Assembly: GCA_945861255.1 (NCBI GenBank)
Contig: CAMAUG010000009.1
Span: 1 to 26,485, forward strand
DNA from: Candidatus Sulfopaludibacter sp. SbA3
GTDB taxonomy: Bacteria > Acidobacteriota > Terriglobia > Bryobacterales > Bryobacteraceae
Direction: 5' to 3'
DNA: 26,485 nucleotides
Shown: piece by piece, positions 1 through 7,801 of the stretch
Numbering within the stretch: position 1 is the first letter of the stretch
How the letters are laid out: every line of letters starts with the position of its first letter
Translations under genes and position numbers: made by a program
Notes under the pieces: model-generated
What the model saw: only the letters and a program-made list of their open reading frames with translations
Database searches by the model: none
What the model was told of the DNA's origin: nothing

Positions 1-50
1 CCAGGATCTCTTGGGAAATCCGGGGCATCGAACAAGGGCTGAAATCGATC

Positions 51-66
51 CGGAACTTTCAAATCG
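51..66 (+). promoter_or_regulatory. possible shared upstream motif, copy 1 (CHAT gene)
   Basis: CGGAAC, one base, then TTCAAATCG. A close relative, CGGTAC-N3-TTCAAATCG, lies just upstream of the anti-sigma gene at 3522-3539. GGAACTT is also the textbook -35 element of many ECF sigma factors, but no convincing matching -10 was found, and the CHAT start is about 170 bases away. This is a suggestion only. Confidence 0.22.
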
Positions 67-235
67 AAAAATCCCAAAACACGACTTAACAGCCTGTGCT
101 GCTATGGCTTGCCGCCCATCCAGTTACGGTTAGCCGGACACTACTGTTGCGTGATTATCCCGCGATATGCGTGCTAGTAAATAAAATAGAACTCTGGTAG
201 TATGACGTGGAGTAACTGAACAAGAAAACTGAGCA

Positions 236-2737
236 ATGGCTGCCATCTTTGGGTGCCTTTGCCTGATTCTCACGCTCTGGACCACTGGTTCCCGTTTAGC
301 GGCCGGTGCCCCGCCTAGATCGCCTGATTCTAGCCTCTTATGGGATCAGGACCCACTTCATCTTCGAACCGACGCGGCGAACGATCGCAAGAGGGGTGAT
401 TTTGCGTCCGCGGAATCGCTCTACCGCCGCGGTTACTTGGATGCGCTGCAACATGGCGATACGGTTGCCGCCGCGAAGTATCTGATTAGCGCCGGCGGCT
501 GCCAACTGGCGCAATTCCAATACGCGTCGGCGCTAACGACATTCGTGGAGGCGCGCGAACTGGCCCTGGCGAATTCCGCCGCGGAGGACCTGGGCGCCAT
601 CGCCGTGAATCTCTCCAGCGTGTACCTCCAAGTCTGGGACGTCTGGTCCGCACTGCGGGCAGTAGAAGACGGGCTGGCGCAAACCGCACACCGCGGCGGC
701 TATTCACGGCCGTTTCTTCTGGTGCAGGCCGGCAGGATTCATGCGCTGCTCGCCGACGGACAAGCGGGTGCGTTGTTCGCGGAGGGAATTGAAGCCGCAC
801 GACTGTCCGGCAGAAAGACGCTCGAAGCCCAGGGATGGGACCTGCTGGGTGATGAGGCCCTGCGCGAAGGACGGCTCACGCGTGCTGAACGCTCGTTCGG
901 CGAGGCCTACCGCTTGCGCCGGCTCGGCAACCCTGGCGAACTCGGCCTTTCGTACTTCCGGCTTGCCGCGCTGCGTCTGGCAAATAACGATCTAAAGGGG
1001 GCCGCGCTGCTCAACGCGCTCGCCACGGCGGCAGCGCGAGGAATTCCTGTGCACGTCCTCAAGCATCAGCGCGGAGAGATTCTGCTGGCCCAGGGGAATA
1101 CGGCCGGCGCCCTCAAGCACTTTTCCAGCGCCTCTGACGCCGCGGCACGGGCTGGTTCGCAAACATTGCCCACGCGCGCGGCGCTGGTGGCCAGCAACGT
1201 CGCCCTGGACGAGCGAATCTTCCGGTCCTATATCCAGCTCGCCGCGCAGCAGGCAGCCGCAACGGGCGATGCTCGCTTGGCGGAACAAGCGTTTCAAGCC
1301 GTTGAGATGAGTCGCGCGGCAAGCCTGCGCGGTAGCTTGGCTCTGGCGGACGCGTGGCGTACGCGGCTTCCCCCGCGGTACTGGCAAGCACTCGAAGAAT
1401 TTGGACGCCTGGAAGCGCGGCGAATGCAATCGGAACAGAGAAGTGCGGCCGTGGATCGTCTCGTTTTGAAACTTTCCGAAATGGAAGCGCAAGCCGGCGG
1501 CGGAATTTCTCATAAGAAAATAGAGAATTTTCGAGGGCGATCTTCACTTATACATTTTCAGACAGGGTTAGGTAAGTCCGAACTATTGCTTAGTTTCTGG
1601 CTGGGCAAGACGGAATCCTACCTGTGGGCGGTAAGCAGGGAGACTCTACGGATGTACCGCTTGCCACCGGAGGGTCGGATCGTGGCGGATGTGCATGCAT
1701 TCCGCGCAGCGGTGAGGGCGGGTGGTGCGGAGGCGCAACGATTAGGGGAGTCGCTCAACCAGACGTTGTTCGGTCAGCTCGCTGCACGGGACATTGCGAA
1801 GCGGGCGTGGCTACTTTCGTTGGAAGGTGCGCTTTTTGACGCGCCATTTGCCGCGCTGGTGACGGGGCGGTTGGATGGCAACACGGTTTATTTGGTGGAA
1901 AATCATTCTTTACAGACCGTGCCGGGAGCATTGCTGCTGCGTGCGGCCAACGGGCCGGAAGTCTCCGGTCGCGAAACCCGTTTCACGGAGTCCGGCGCTC
2001 CAGAGAAGGACCGCCGCGGCGCGGGCGTCTTGCTGGCGGTGGGAGACCCCGTCTACAACACGGCCGATCCGCGTTGGACCGGCTCCCTTCCCGGTTCGCC
2101 CTGGAGGGGTCCGCCACAGCCCGCCACCAGCTGGCAGTTGAACCGCTTGGTGGCAAGCGAGGCTGAAGTATCGGTCAGCGCCGCCCAGTGGCGCGCAAGC
2201 GGTGGAACGGCGACGTTGCTTACAGGGGCCCACGCCAGCCGGGCGGCCTTTCTGGAAGCGGTCGAGGGACTAGCCGGCGAATCCAACCCCTCCATAGTTC
2301 ACTTGGCGACCCATGTTTTGACGTCACCGGTGCGTGCCGAACAAGGCTTCATCGCCTTCGGGTTAAGCGCGGATCAGCCCGGCGAGACTCCCCAACCTGA
2401 ATTCCTGGAAACCTCCCAAGTGGCGGCGCTCCATGTTCCCGGTGCGCTGGTCGTCATGACCGGCTGCGCCACGGGAACCGGGGACGCGCGCGCCGGAGCC
2501 GGATTGCTGGGTCTAACCCATGCCTGGCTGATGGCCGGGGCCAGCGGGGTGGTCTCGACGGCCTGGCCGGTGGAGGACTCACCCGGCGAAATCTTTGCAC
2601 CGTTCTACCGGCACTTGCGGGCAAGCTCCGCGGCCGAGGCCCTGCGCCTCAGCCAAATCGGCATGATTCATTCGGGAACCTGGCGCCGCGCTCCGGCCTA
2701 CTGGGCCGCGTATCAGTTCACCGGAGGGACTCGTTAA
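236..2737 (+). CDS. secreted TPR-CHAT domain protein (caspase-like peptidase candidate)
   Basis: An 833-residue protein with a signal-peptide-like N-terminus (hydrophobic residues about 4-24). An alpha-helical, TPR-like region covers about residues 40-380, with repeated A/L-rich helix pairs such as GDFASAESLYRRGY and QGNTAGALKHFSSASDAA. A C-terminal CHAT domain covers about 450-833. The CHAT motifs IVHLATH and VMTGCATGTG supply the expected catalytic His (H693, with H689 nearby) and Cys (C744), so the peptidase site looks intact. CHAT proteins belong to the caspase/separase clan and often work in regulated cleavage. An in-frame TGA at 230-232 directly precedes the ATG, so this is the first possible start; no good Shine-Dalgarno site is visible. 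The sigma factor begins at the next base after the stop, which suggests coupled expression. Substrate and exact role are unknown. If the leader works, the enzyme acts outside the cytoplasm. Confidence 0.88.
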   Translation: MAAIFGCLCLILTLWTTGSRLAAGAPPRSPDSSLLWDQDPLHLRTDAANDRKRGDFASAESLYRRGYLDALQHGDTVAAAKYLISAGGCQLAQFQYASALTTFVEARELALANSAAEDLGAIAVNLSSVYLQVWDVWSALRAVEDGLAQTAHRGGYSRPFLLVQAGRIHALLADGQAGALFAEGIEAARLSGRKTLEAQGWDLLGDEALREGRLTRAERSFGEAYRLRRLGNPGELGLSYFRLAALRLANNDLKGAALLNALATAAARGIPVHVLKHQRGEILLAQGNTAGALKHFSSASDAAARAGSQTLPTRAALVASNVALDERIFRSYIQLAAQQAAATGDARLAEQAFQAVEMSRAASLRGSLALADAWRTRLPPRYWQALEEFGRLEARRMQSEQRSAAVDRLVLKLSEMEAQAGGGISHKKIENFRGRSSLIHFQTGLGKSELLLSFWLGKTESYLWAVSRETLRMYRLPPEGRIVADVHAFRAAVRAGGAEAQRLGESLNQTLFGQLAARDIAKRAWLLSLEGALFDAPFAALVTGRLDGNTVYLVENHSLQTVPGALLLRAANGPEVSGRETRFTESGAPEKDRRGAGVLLAVGDPVYNTADPRWTGSLPGSPWRGPPQPATSWQLNRLVASEAEVSVSAAQWRASGGTATLLTGAHASRAAFLEAVEGLAGESNPSIVHLATHVLTSPVRAEQGFIAFGLSADQPGETPQPEFLETSQVAALHVPGALVVMTGCATGTGDARAGAGLLGLTHAWLMAGASGVVSTAWPVEDSPGEIFAPFYRHLRASSAAEALRLSQIGMIHSGTWRRAPAYWAAYQFTGGTR

Positions 2738-3502
2738 ATGCTCGAATCGCACCTAGGAGATCCACCCATGGCCATCACACCGGCCGAAGCATTCGAGACA
2801 TTTCATGAAGACACGTCGGCAGCCGCATCGGAGGCCGGCGCCACAGCGGGCCCGCACCTGGGACCGGATGCAAACGCGGAGCGGCCGGACCCGGAGATTT
2901 ACGCAGTCTGGGTGCACCTGGTGGAAAATATTCAGTCCGGCCAAATCGATGGAATGGCCGAATTGTACGACTTGTTCTCGCGCGGAATTCGATTTCATCT
3001 ATGCCGGCATCTGGGCACGCAGGATTTGGACGACAGAGTACATGACACCTTCGTCATGGTGGTACAGGCAATTCGCCGGGGTGAGCTCCGCGAGCCGCAA
3101 CGATTGATGGGATTTGTACGGACGGTGGTGCGGAGACTGGTGGCCACCCACATTGAAAAAGCGGTGCAAGCCCGCCGCGAACACCTCGACAAGAATTCCG
3201 GAGCACGCGTGGTGGACCCTCGCGGCGATCCCGAGGAAGCGATCATCTTCCGCCAACGTACCGAGTTGATTCAAAGGGTTTTAGGGGAGCTGAGCGAGCG
3301 CGATCGCGAGATACTCACACGGTTCTACCTCCGCGAACAGAGCCAGGAGCAGATCTGCGCCGGTATGGATCTCTCGGAAACCCAGTTCCGGCTCTTGAAG
3401 TCGCGGGCCAAGTCTCGATTTGGTGAGCTCGGCAAGAAAAAGCTCGCTACCCGCGCTCTACACGCAGTTTTTGTGAGAACTTCGGCGAGCGGTCTCCACT
3501 AA
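2738..3502 (+). CDS. ECF-like sigma-70 family RNA polymerase sigma factor
   Basis: A 254-residue sigma factor. Region 2 covers about residues 75-150 and includes HLGTQDLDDRVHDTFVMVV and the basic RTVVRRLVATHIEKA. Region 4 covers about 180-235 and includes ELSERDREILTRFYL and the helix-turn-helix segment QICAGMDLSETQFRLLKSR. An acidic, Ala-rich extension of roughly 50 residues precedes region 2. Two starts are possible. ATG 2738 abuts the CHAT stop and has GGAGGG nine bases upstream. ATG 2768 has AGGAGA seven bases upstream. I keep the longer form, but the shorter one (MAITPAEAF) is equally credible. It ends with a double stop (TAA TAG). The zinc-finger membrane protein 64 bases downstream is its likely anti-sigma factor. 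No target genes can be read from the sequence. Confidence 0.9.
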   Translation: MLESHLGDPPMAITPAEAFETFHEDTSAAASEAGATAGPHLGPDANAERPDPEIYAVWVHLVENIQSGQIDGMAELYDLFSRGIRFHLCRHLGTQDLDDRVHDTFVMVVQAIRRGELREPQRLMGFVRTVVRRLVATHIEKAVQARREHLDKNSGARVVDPRGDPEEAIIFRQRTELIQRVLGELSERDREILTRFYLREQSQEQICAGMDLSETQFRLLKSRAKSRFGELGKKKLATRALHAVFVRTSASGLH

Positions 3503-3521
3503 TAGGCATAACGTCCCGGTT

Positions 3522-3539
3522 CGGTACATTTTCAAATCG
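3522..3539 (+). promoter_or_regulatory. possible shared upstream motif, copy 2 (anti-sigma gene)
   Basis: CGGTAC, three bases, then TTCAAATCG, in the 64-base gap before the anti-sigma gene. The 10-mer TTTCAAATCG (3530-3539) is identical to 57-66 upstream of the CHAT gene. TCGGTAC also occurs twice here (3521-3527 and 3537-3543). It may be a promoter or operator for the module. Confidence 0.22.
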
Positions 3540-3566
3540 GTACGGGCGTGGAAGTTCGGAGAGCCT

Positions 3567-4292
3567 ATGCCTGTGCAAGTTCTGCCCTCGGTGCACGTCC
3601 ATCCTTCCGATGACGCGCTCGAAGAGTATCTAATGGGGCGGGTTGAGGAACCGGCCCGTTCCGTCTTTGAAGAACATCTCTTCTATTGTTCCCAGTGCCT
3701 GGAAGCAGCGGAGGCCGCCTCCCAGTTCGCAGCATTGCTGAAACTGGGGATAGCGGAGTTTCACGCGCGGGAACAGCATCAGCCGGCGTCGCAGCGGTGG
3801 TTTGGGCTGCGCCCCAGGTCAGCGGCGCGCCTTTGGTCTGGATGGGTGCGGCCCGCGTGGCCTCCCTGCGGGCGGTGGAGCGAACGACTCTCCCTGGCGA
3901 CGGCCGGCGCCGCGCTGGCAGCGGTTCTGGCCTTAGCGCTGCTCACGTGGCGCCCGCAGATGGGTGCTCCGGCGGCGGTGGTGCTGGTGGCGTTGCGCGG
4001 CTCGGACGCAGGCAGCGTAGCTCACGCCCCGGCTGGCCGGCCGCTTGACGTAAGTATCGACGCTGCGCGGTTGCCCGGCGCCACCTATTCTCTCCAGATT
4101 GTGGATGCCAACGGCACCGAGGTTTGGCAAGGACCCGTTTCGCTTGAGAGGAACATGCACCTGGCCGCGCGGGTGCCAAAACCGTTTCGCGCCGGGGCAT
4201 ATTGGGTGCGGCTCCATCAGTCTTCAGCGGGGCCACCTTCCCGGCAACGCACCGAGGGGCTGGTGCGCGAATTCGGCCTGCGCATCGAATAA
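3567..4292 (+). CDS. one-TM zinc-finger anti-sigma factor-like protein
   Basis: A 241-residue protein. The N-terminal cytoplasmic part carries H37-x3-C41-x2-C44 (in EEHLFYCSQCLE), the zinc-binding motif of the ZAS anti-sigma fold. A basic/Trp-rich linker follows, then one transmembrane helix at about 108-127 (LSLATAGAALAAVLALALL). The outer region of about 110 residues looks beta-rich (TYSLQIVDANGTEVWQGP, FRAGAYWVRLHQ), like an Ig-type or carbohydrate-binding-like sandwich. ATG 3567 follows GGAGAG with a short three-base spacing. It lies directly downstream of the sigma gene, so it most likely sequesters that factor at the inner face of the membrane. The outer domain would sense a signal or be the target of proteolysis. 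The ZAS match and topology are visible; the pairing with the sigma factor is inferred from position. Confidence 0.8.
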   Translation: MPVQVLPSVHVHPSDDALEEYLMGRVEEPARSVFEEHLFYCSQCLEAAEAASQFAALLKLGIAEFHAREQHQPASQRWFGLRPRSAARLWSGWVRPAWPPCGRWSERLSLATAGAALAAVLALALLTWRPQMGAPAAVVLVALRGSDAGSVAHAPAGRPLDVSIDAARLPGATYSLQIVDANGTEVWQGPVSLERNMHLAARVPKPFRAGAYWVRLHQSSAGPPSRQRTEGLVREFGLRIE

Positions 4293-4511
4293 AGCGGCGG
4301 CCTTCGCCGTTCTCAACCTATGATCGAATTTACCGCGCGGGCGTGCGGGGAATATTCTGCCGCTCGAAGGCATTCATTCGAGCGCGGCTGGAGCATTCCA
4401 TTCTCGCGGAAAATCGCCGTGACCCGCTGCGGCGCGCGGCGGCCGTCCCTCGGCGACCGTCCCTCCGCAACCGCATCGCAAGATTCAGAAAGAGCGCCCG
4501 TCCATAGTTGA
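4293..4511. other. intergenic region between anti-sigma gene and DUF1549 gene
   Basis: No convincing gene. A small hairpin directly after the anti-sigma stop (CGGCG 4295-4299, CGCCG 4305-4309, followed by TTCTC) could be a weak terminator. Further on, CCGTCCCTC occurs twice within about 4443-4475. Short open frames here lack coding character. Confidence 0.3.
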
Positions 4512-4517
4512 TAGAAT
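4512..4517 (+). promoter_or_regulatory. candidate -10 element (TAGAAT) for a leaderless transcript
   Basis: TAGAAT ends six bases before the ATG at 4524, so the expected transcription start falls on the start codon itself. This TANNNT-N6-ATG arrangement is typical of leaderless genes. It fits the absence of a Shine-Dalgarno sequence before this gene. No good -35 was found. Confidence 0.35.
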
Positions 4518-4523
4518 TGACTC

Positions 4524-6272
4524 ATGTCCACGTTGCGCCTGGCCGTGGGGATGGTATTGTTTGCACTGGCCGCGCAAGCCCAGCCGGGTGGGGCATCCTC
4601 GAACTTCATCGACGAGGAAATCCAAGCAGCCTCGAAGCGTGTCACCTGGAAGCGCGTCAATGGTGAGGGTGCAAACATAAAGCCGGCTCCGCCTTCGACG
4701 GACGCCGAATACCTGCGCCGCGTATATCTGGATCTGACGGGACGCATTCCCACTGCCGGTGAGGTCCGTTCCTTCCTGGCGAGCTCCAGCTCTTCCAAGC
4801 GTGCGGAGACGGTGGATCGGCTGCTGGAGTCGGAATGGTTTTCGGATCGATGGGCGCAGTGGTTTGCCGACCTGGGCCGCGTCTCACACAACGTCCAGCG
4901 CGGCTACACGGGCCGAAACGCCTTTTACAATTGGATCCGGAATGCAGTTCGCGGCCGGATGCCACTCTCAGACCTCGCCGCCGGAATGGTCGCCAGCCAG
5001 GGAAATAACTACGACGAAGCCGTGGGCGCGGTGAACTTCACGCTGGTGCAAATTCCCAGCGGGCCGCCGCAGGATCTCGCCGACGCCATTTTCGCGCGCA
5101 CCGCCTCCACATTTCTAGGCATGGGGCACTACGATTGCCTGCTGTGCCACGATGGCCGTGGGCATATGGATTCGCTGAGCCTGTGGGGCTCACGCTCCAC
5201 TCGTCTCGATGCCTGGCGGATGGCGGCGTTCTTTACGCGTATCGGCTACCAGCGGGTCAACACGTCCAACAGCTATTTCGATAGCAACGTCGTGTCGGAT
5301 TCCAGCTCCGGCGAGTATCGCTTGAACACGGGGTACGGCAATCGTCCGGCGCGCGCTCCCATCGGTGGCGTTGCAACCGTGCAGCCCGCGTATGGTACGA
5401 TGCGCGATACGCCGAAAACCGAAAACTGGCGCCGGGAATTCGCCCAGCGCATGGTGCGTGACCCCATGTTCGCGCGCAACTTTGCCAACCGGCTGTGGCT
5501 CCAGATGATGGGCACGGCATTAGTCGAACCCGTGGATGCACTGGATCCGGATCGTCTGGACCCGGCCAAGCCGCCGCCGGCTCCTTGGGAGCTGCAGGCT
5601 TCGCACCCCCGGCTGCTGGAAAAGCTGGCTGCGCGGCTGGTGGAGACGAACTTCGATCTGCGCGGATTTCTCAGGCTGATCACGCAGTCGTCCGCGTATC
5701 AACTCAGCTCGGGGTACAACGGAGCTGCGCGTTCCGAGGGCGACCGCCTCTACGTGCGCCATCGCGCCAGGCGAATGGAGGCGGAGGCGATTCACGATGC
5801 CGTGGCGATCGCCACCGGTGTGTTGCCAGGCTACCGGATTCGCACCACCGCCGGCTATCTGCCGGAGCGCCTGCATTGGGCCAACCAGTTTCCGGGACCG
5901 ATGAGCGGCGATGAGATGGAGCCCCCGGAAGCGGAATTCTTCGAGGCGTTTTTTCCCGGCGACCGGAACCTGCAACCGCGCAGCGAAGCGGGATCCACCC
6001 GGCAGCAACTCTATCTGATGAACAGCGCGTTCGTGAATAGCCGGTTGCGCGTGGAGACGTCTCCAGTGCTGCAGCGCGTGGCGTCGTTGAAGAAGAACGA
6101 GGATGTGGCCGCCGAGTTATTTCTCACGTTTCTCTCGCGTCCGCCCGGACCCCTGGAATTGGCCGCGGCGGTGGAATCTCTGAAAAAAGCCGGGCGCGAA
6201 AAGCGTAATGAAGCAATCGAGGATCTGGCGTGGGCTTGCATCAACAAACCCGAGTTCATCGTGAATCCATGA
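4524..6272 (+). CDS. secreted DUF1549/DUF1553 domain protein with CxxCH motif
   Basis: A 582-residue protein with a signal peptide (MSTLRLAVGMVLFALAAQAQ). A DUF1549 region covers about residues 30-250 (YLRRVYLDLTGRIPTAGEV, DRLLESEWFSDRWAQWFADL). A DUF1553 region covers about 290-560 (RREFAQRMVRDPMFARNFANR, DLRGFLRLITQSSAYQLS). These domains occur together in planctomycete, verrucomicrobial and acidobacterial secreted proteins, usually beside a DUF1501 protein as here; their biochemical role is not established. C205-x2-C208-H209 within YDCLLCHDGRGH is the position where the family usually has a CAQCHDH-like sequence, and it has the form of a heme c attachment site. Its stop overlaps the start of the DUF1501 gene (ATGA), so the two are translationally coupled and probably work as a pair. 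Confidence 0.88.
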   Translation: MSTLRLAVGMVLFALAAQAQPGGASSNFIDEEIQAASKRVTWKRVNGEGANIKPAPPSTDAEYLRRVYLDLTGRIPTAGEVRSFLASSSSSKRAETVDRLLESEWFSDRWAQWFADLGRVSHNVQRGYTGRNAFYNWIRNAVRGRMPLSDLAAGMVASQGNNYDEAVGAVNFTLVQIPSGPPQDLADAIFARTASTFLGMGHYDCLLCHDGRGHMDSLSLWGSRSTRLDAWRMAAFFTRIGYQRVNTSNSYFDSNVVSDSSSGEYRLNTGYGNRPARAPIGGVATVQPAYGTMRDTPKTENWRREFAQRMVRDPMFARNFANRLWLQMMGTALVEPVDALDPDRLDPAKPPPAPWELQASHPRLLEKLAARLVETNFDLRGFLRLITQSSAYQLSSGYNGAARSEGDRLYVRHRARRMEAEAIHDAVAIATGVLPGYRIRTTAGYLPERLHWANQFPGPMSGDEMEPPEAEFFEAFFPGDRNLQPRSEAGSTRQQLYLMNSAFVNSRLRVETSPVLQRVASLKKNEDVAAELFLTFLSRPPGPLELAAAVESLKKAGREKRNEAIEDLAWACINKPEFIVNP

Positions 6273-7585
6273 TTGAACAACGCAGGAATCATCGCCGGCT
6301 CTTTTTTCGCCACTTCGGTTCGGCGGTGGGTGGATATTGCTTGCTGCCCGGGGCCGCCGCGCAGCAACGATCTACCCGGGCCGGCGTGAAGAACGTGGTT
6401 TTCGTATTTCTTTCGGGCGGTATCAGCCAGGTGGACACCTTTGATTTGAAGGTGGGGCCGTGGACGCCTCGCAACTTCGATCCCACGCATTTTCGCGGCA
6501 TCCACTTCCCGCGCGGACTGCTGCCGGTTCTTTCGGAAGCACTCGACGATATTGTTCTGATACGGTCCGTACGTTCCTGGGCGGAGGAGCACTCGCTGGC
6601 CCGCCAGTGGCTGCAAATCGGCAGAAATCCGGCGACTCCGGACGCGCGGTTGAGTCCGCACATCGGCTCCGTCATCGCCTCGGAGTTGGCGCCGCAAAAT
6701 CCGAATGCACCTCTGCCGGCCTATGTGTGTCTCAACGCCGTGGCGGGCAGCATCCCCGGCGAGGGATTTCTGCCGGCGGCCAACGCGCCGTTTCTGGTGA
6801 GCCAAACCAAGGGCGACGGCCTTCGCATCGCGATGCATCCGGAGGGCAAGGAGCGCTACTCCCGCCGGGCGGCGTTACTTGCGCGGTTGGCCACGCCAGG
6901 CCCGTCCACTCCGCTCATTGAGGAGGACGCCGTTTACCAGAAAAGCGCGCGGAGCCTGATCTTCAACGCGGCAATCGACGCCGCGTTCACGGTTGCGCCC
7001 GCCGAACGCGTGCGTTACGGAGACTCTCCGTTCGGCAACGCCTGCGCGGTGGCAAGAAACCTGCTCACCCGCAAATTGGGTCCCCGCTTCATTCAAATCA
7101 ACTTTGGCGATTGGGATCACCACGGCAACATCTATGCGCCAGGAGCATTGGATGCGGGGAATCCGAAGTCCTTGGCACGGCAACTCGACTCAGGATTGGG
7201 AAGTCTGATCGCCGATCTGAAAGCATCGGGCGCTCTCAATGAAACACTGGTGATCGCGATCGGCGAGTTCGGCCGCACCGCCGGGCCACTGACGCCCGCC
7301 CAAGGCCGGGACCATGCACTGCTGCAATCGGCATTGGTGGCGGGCGGTGGTGTGCGCGGAGGCCGTGCGCTGGGCAGTACCGACGATACCGGGGCGCGCA
7401 TAAGGGACGCCGGATGGCGGAGAGACCGCGAAATCCGTCATGAAGACCTGGAAGCCACCATTTATTGGGCCTTGGGAATCGACTGGACCAAGGCGATCGT
7501 GAATCCGGAGATGGGTGGGAGATATTTTTACGTTCCCGGATCAGACCGCCAGGAATACACGCCGGTGCAGGATCTGTGGGTGTGA
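6269..7585 (+). CDS. DUF1501 family protein, Tat-type export signal
   Basis: A 438-residue protein of the DUF1501 (alkaline phosphatase/sulfatase-like) family. The chosen ATG overlaps the upstream stop as ATGA. An in-frame start at 6230 would add 13 residues and lie inside the upstream gene. From 6269 the N-terminus reads RRNHRRLFFRHFGSAVGGY..LLPGAAA, a twin-arginine-like leader as is usual in this family. Family features include VVFVFLSGGISQVDTFDLK near the N-terminus, INFGDWDHHGN, TLVIAIGEFGRT and GRDHALLQSALVAGGGVRGG, with His/Asp residues suited to metal binding. The partner DUF1549/DUF1553 gene is coupled upstream. The pair probably acts outside the cytoplasm, but the substrate is unknown. 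A hairpin with a T run follows the stop. Confidence 0.87.
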   Translation: MIEQRRNHRRLFFRHFGSAVGGYCLLPGAAAQQRSTRAGVKNVVFVFLSGGISQVDTFDLKVGPWTPRNFDPTHFRGIHFPRGLLPVLSEALDDIVLIRSVRSWAEEHSLARQWLQIGRNPATPDARLSPHIGSVIASELAPQNPNAPLPAYVCLNAVAGSIPGEGFLPAANAPFLVSQTKGDGLRIAMHPEGKERYSRRAALLARLATPGPSTPLIEEDAVYQKSARSLIFNAAIDAAFTVAPAERVRYGDSPFGNACAVARNLLTRKLGPRFIQINFGDWDHHGNIYAPGALDAGNPKSLARQLDSGLGSLIADLKASGALNETLVIAIGEFGRTAGPLTPAQGRDHALLQSALVAGGGVRGGRALGSTDDTGARIRDAGWRRDREIRHEDLEATIYWALGIDWTKAIVNPEMGGRYFYVPGSDRQEYTPVQDLWV

Positions 7586-7593
7586 TGGCGCGC

Positions 7594-7623
7594 GCGGCGA
7601 CCGTGAACCGCCGCAAGCTTTTT
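7594..7623 (+). terminator. Rho-independent terminator after the DUF1501 gene
   Basis: GCGGCG (7594-7599) pairs with CGCCGC (7609-7614) across a nine-base loop. AAGC and five T residues (7619-7623) follow. It sits a few bases after the DUF1501 stop and separates this pair from the ribosomal protein genes. Confidence 0.5.
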
Positions 7624-7801
7624 AGAGGTGGCTGCCGGACGCGGATCTTGTACTGGCTTCGGAGTGGCCGCCCATTAGCATTTTGCGCGGTGGCCGCATC
7701 CTGTAGTACCCTAGAAGTTCCAGCCTCCGCCTTAGCCGCGGTCAGTATGCGCGCGGGCGGGGCAGACCACCCACTTCCGAAAACAAGAAGAGAGAATTCG
7801 T

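Noticed and set aside
52..59. GGAACTTT as an ECF -35 element for the CHAT gene.
   Set aside because: No matching -10 at the right distance and far from the start codon; kept only as part of the shared-motif observation.
3..89. Open frame ending in TAA at 87-89 that could be the tail of a gene starting before the window.
   Set aside because: Only 28 codons are visible, with no recognisable family; too little to call a gene.
6230..6268. Earlier start of the DUF1501 protein inside the upstream gene.
   Set aside because: ATG 6269 overlaps the upstream stop as ATGA and gives a twin-arginine-like leader at the usual distance from the N-terminus.
7664..7709. GTGGCCGC direct repeat and weak promoter-like hexamers upstream of rplU.
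   Set aside because: Poor -35 match and 15-base spacing; a promoter must exist here but I cannot place it.
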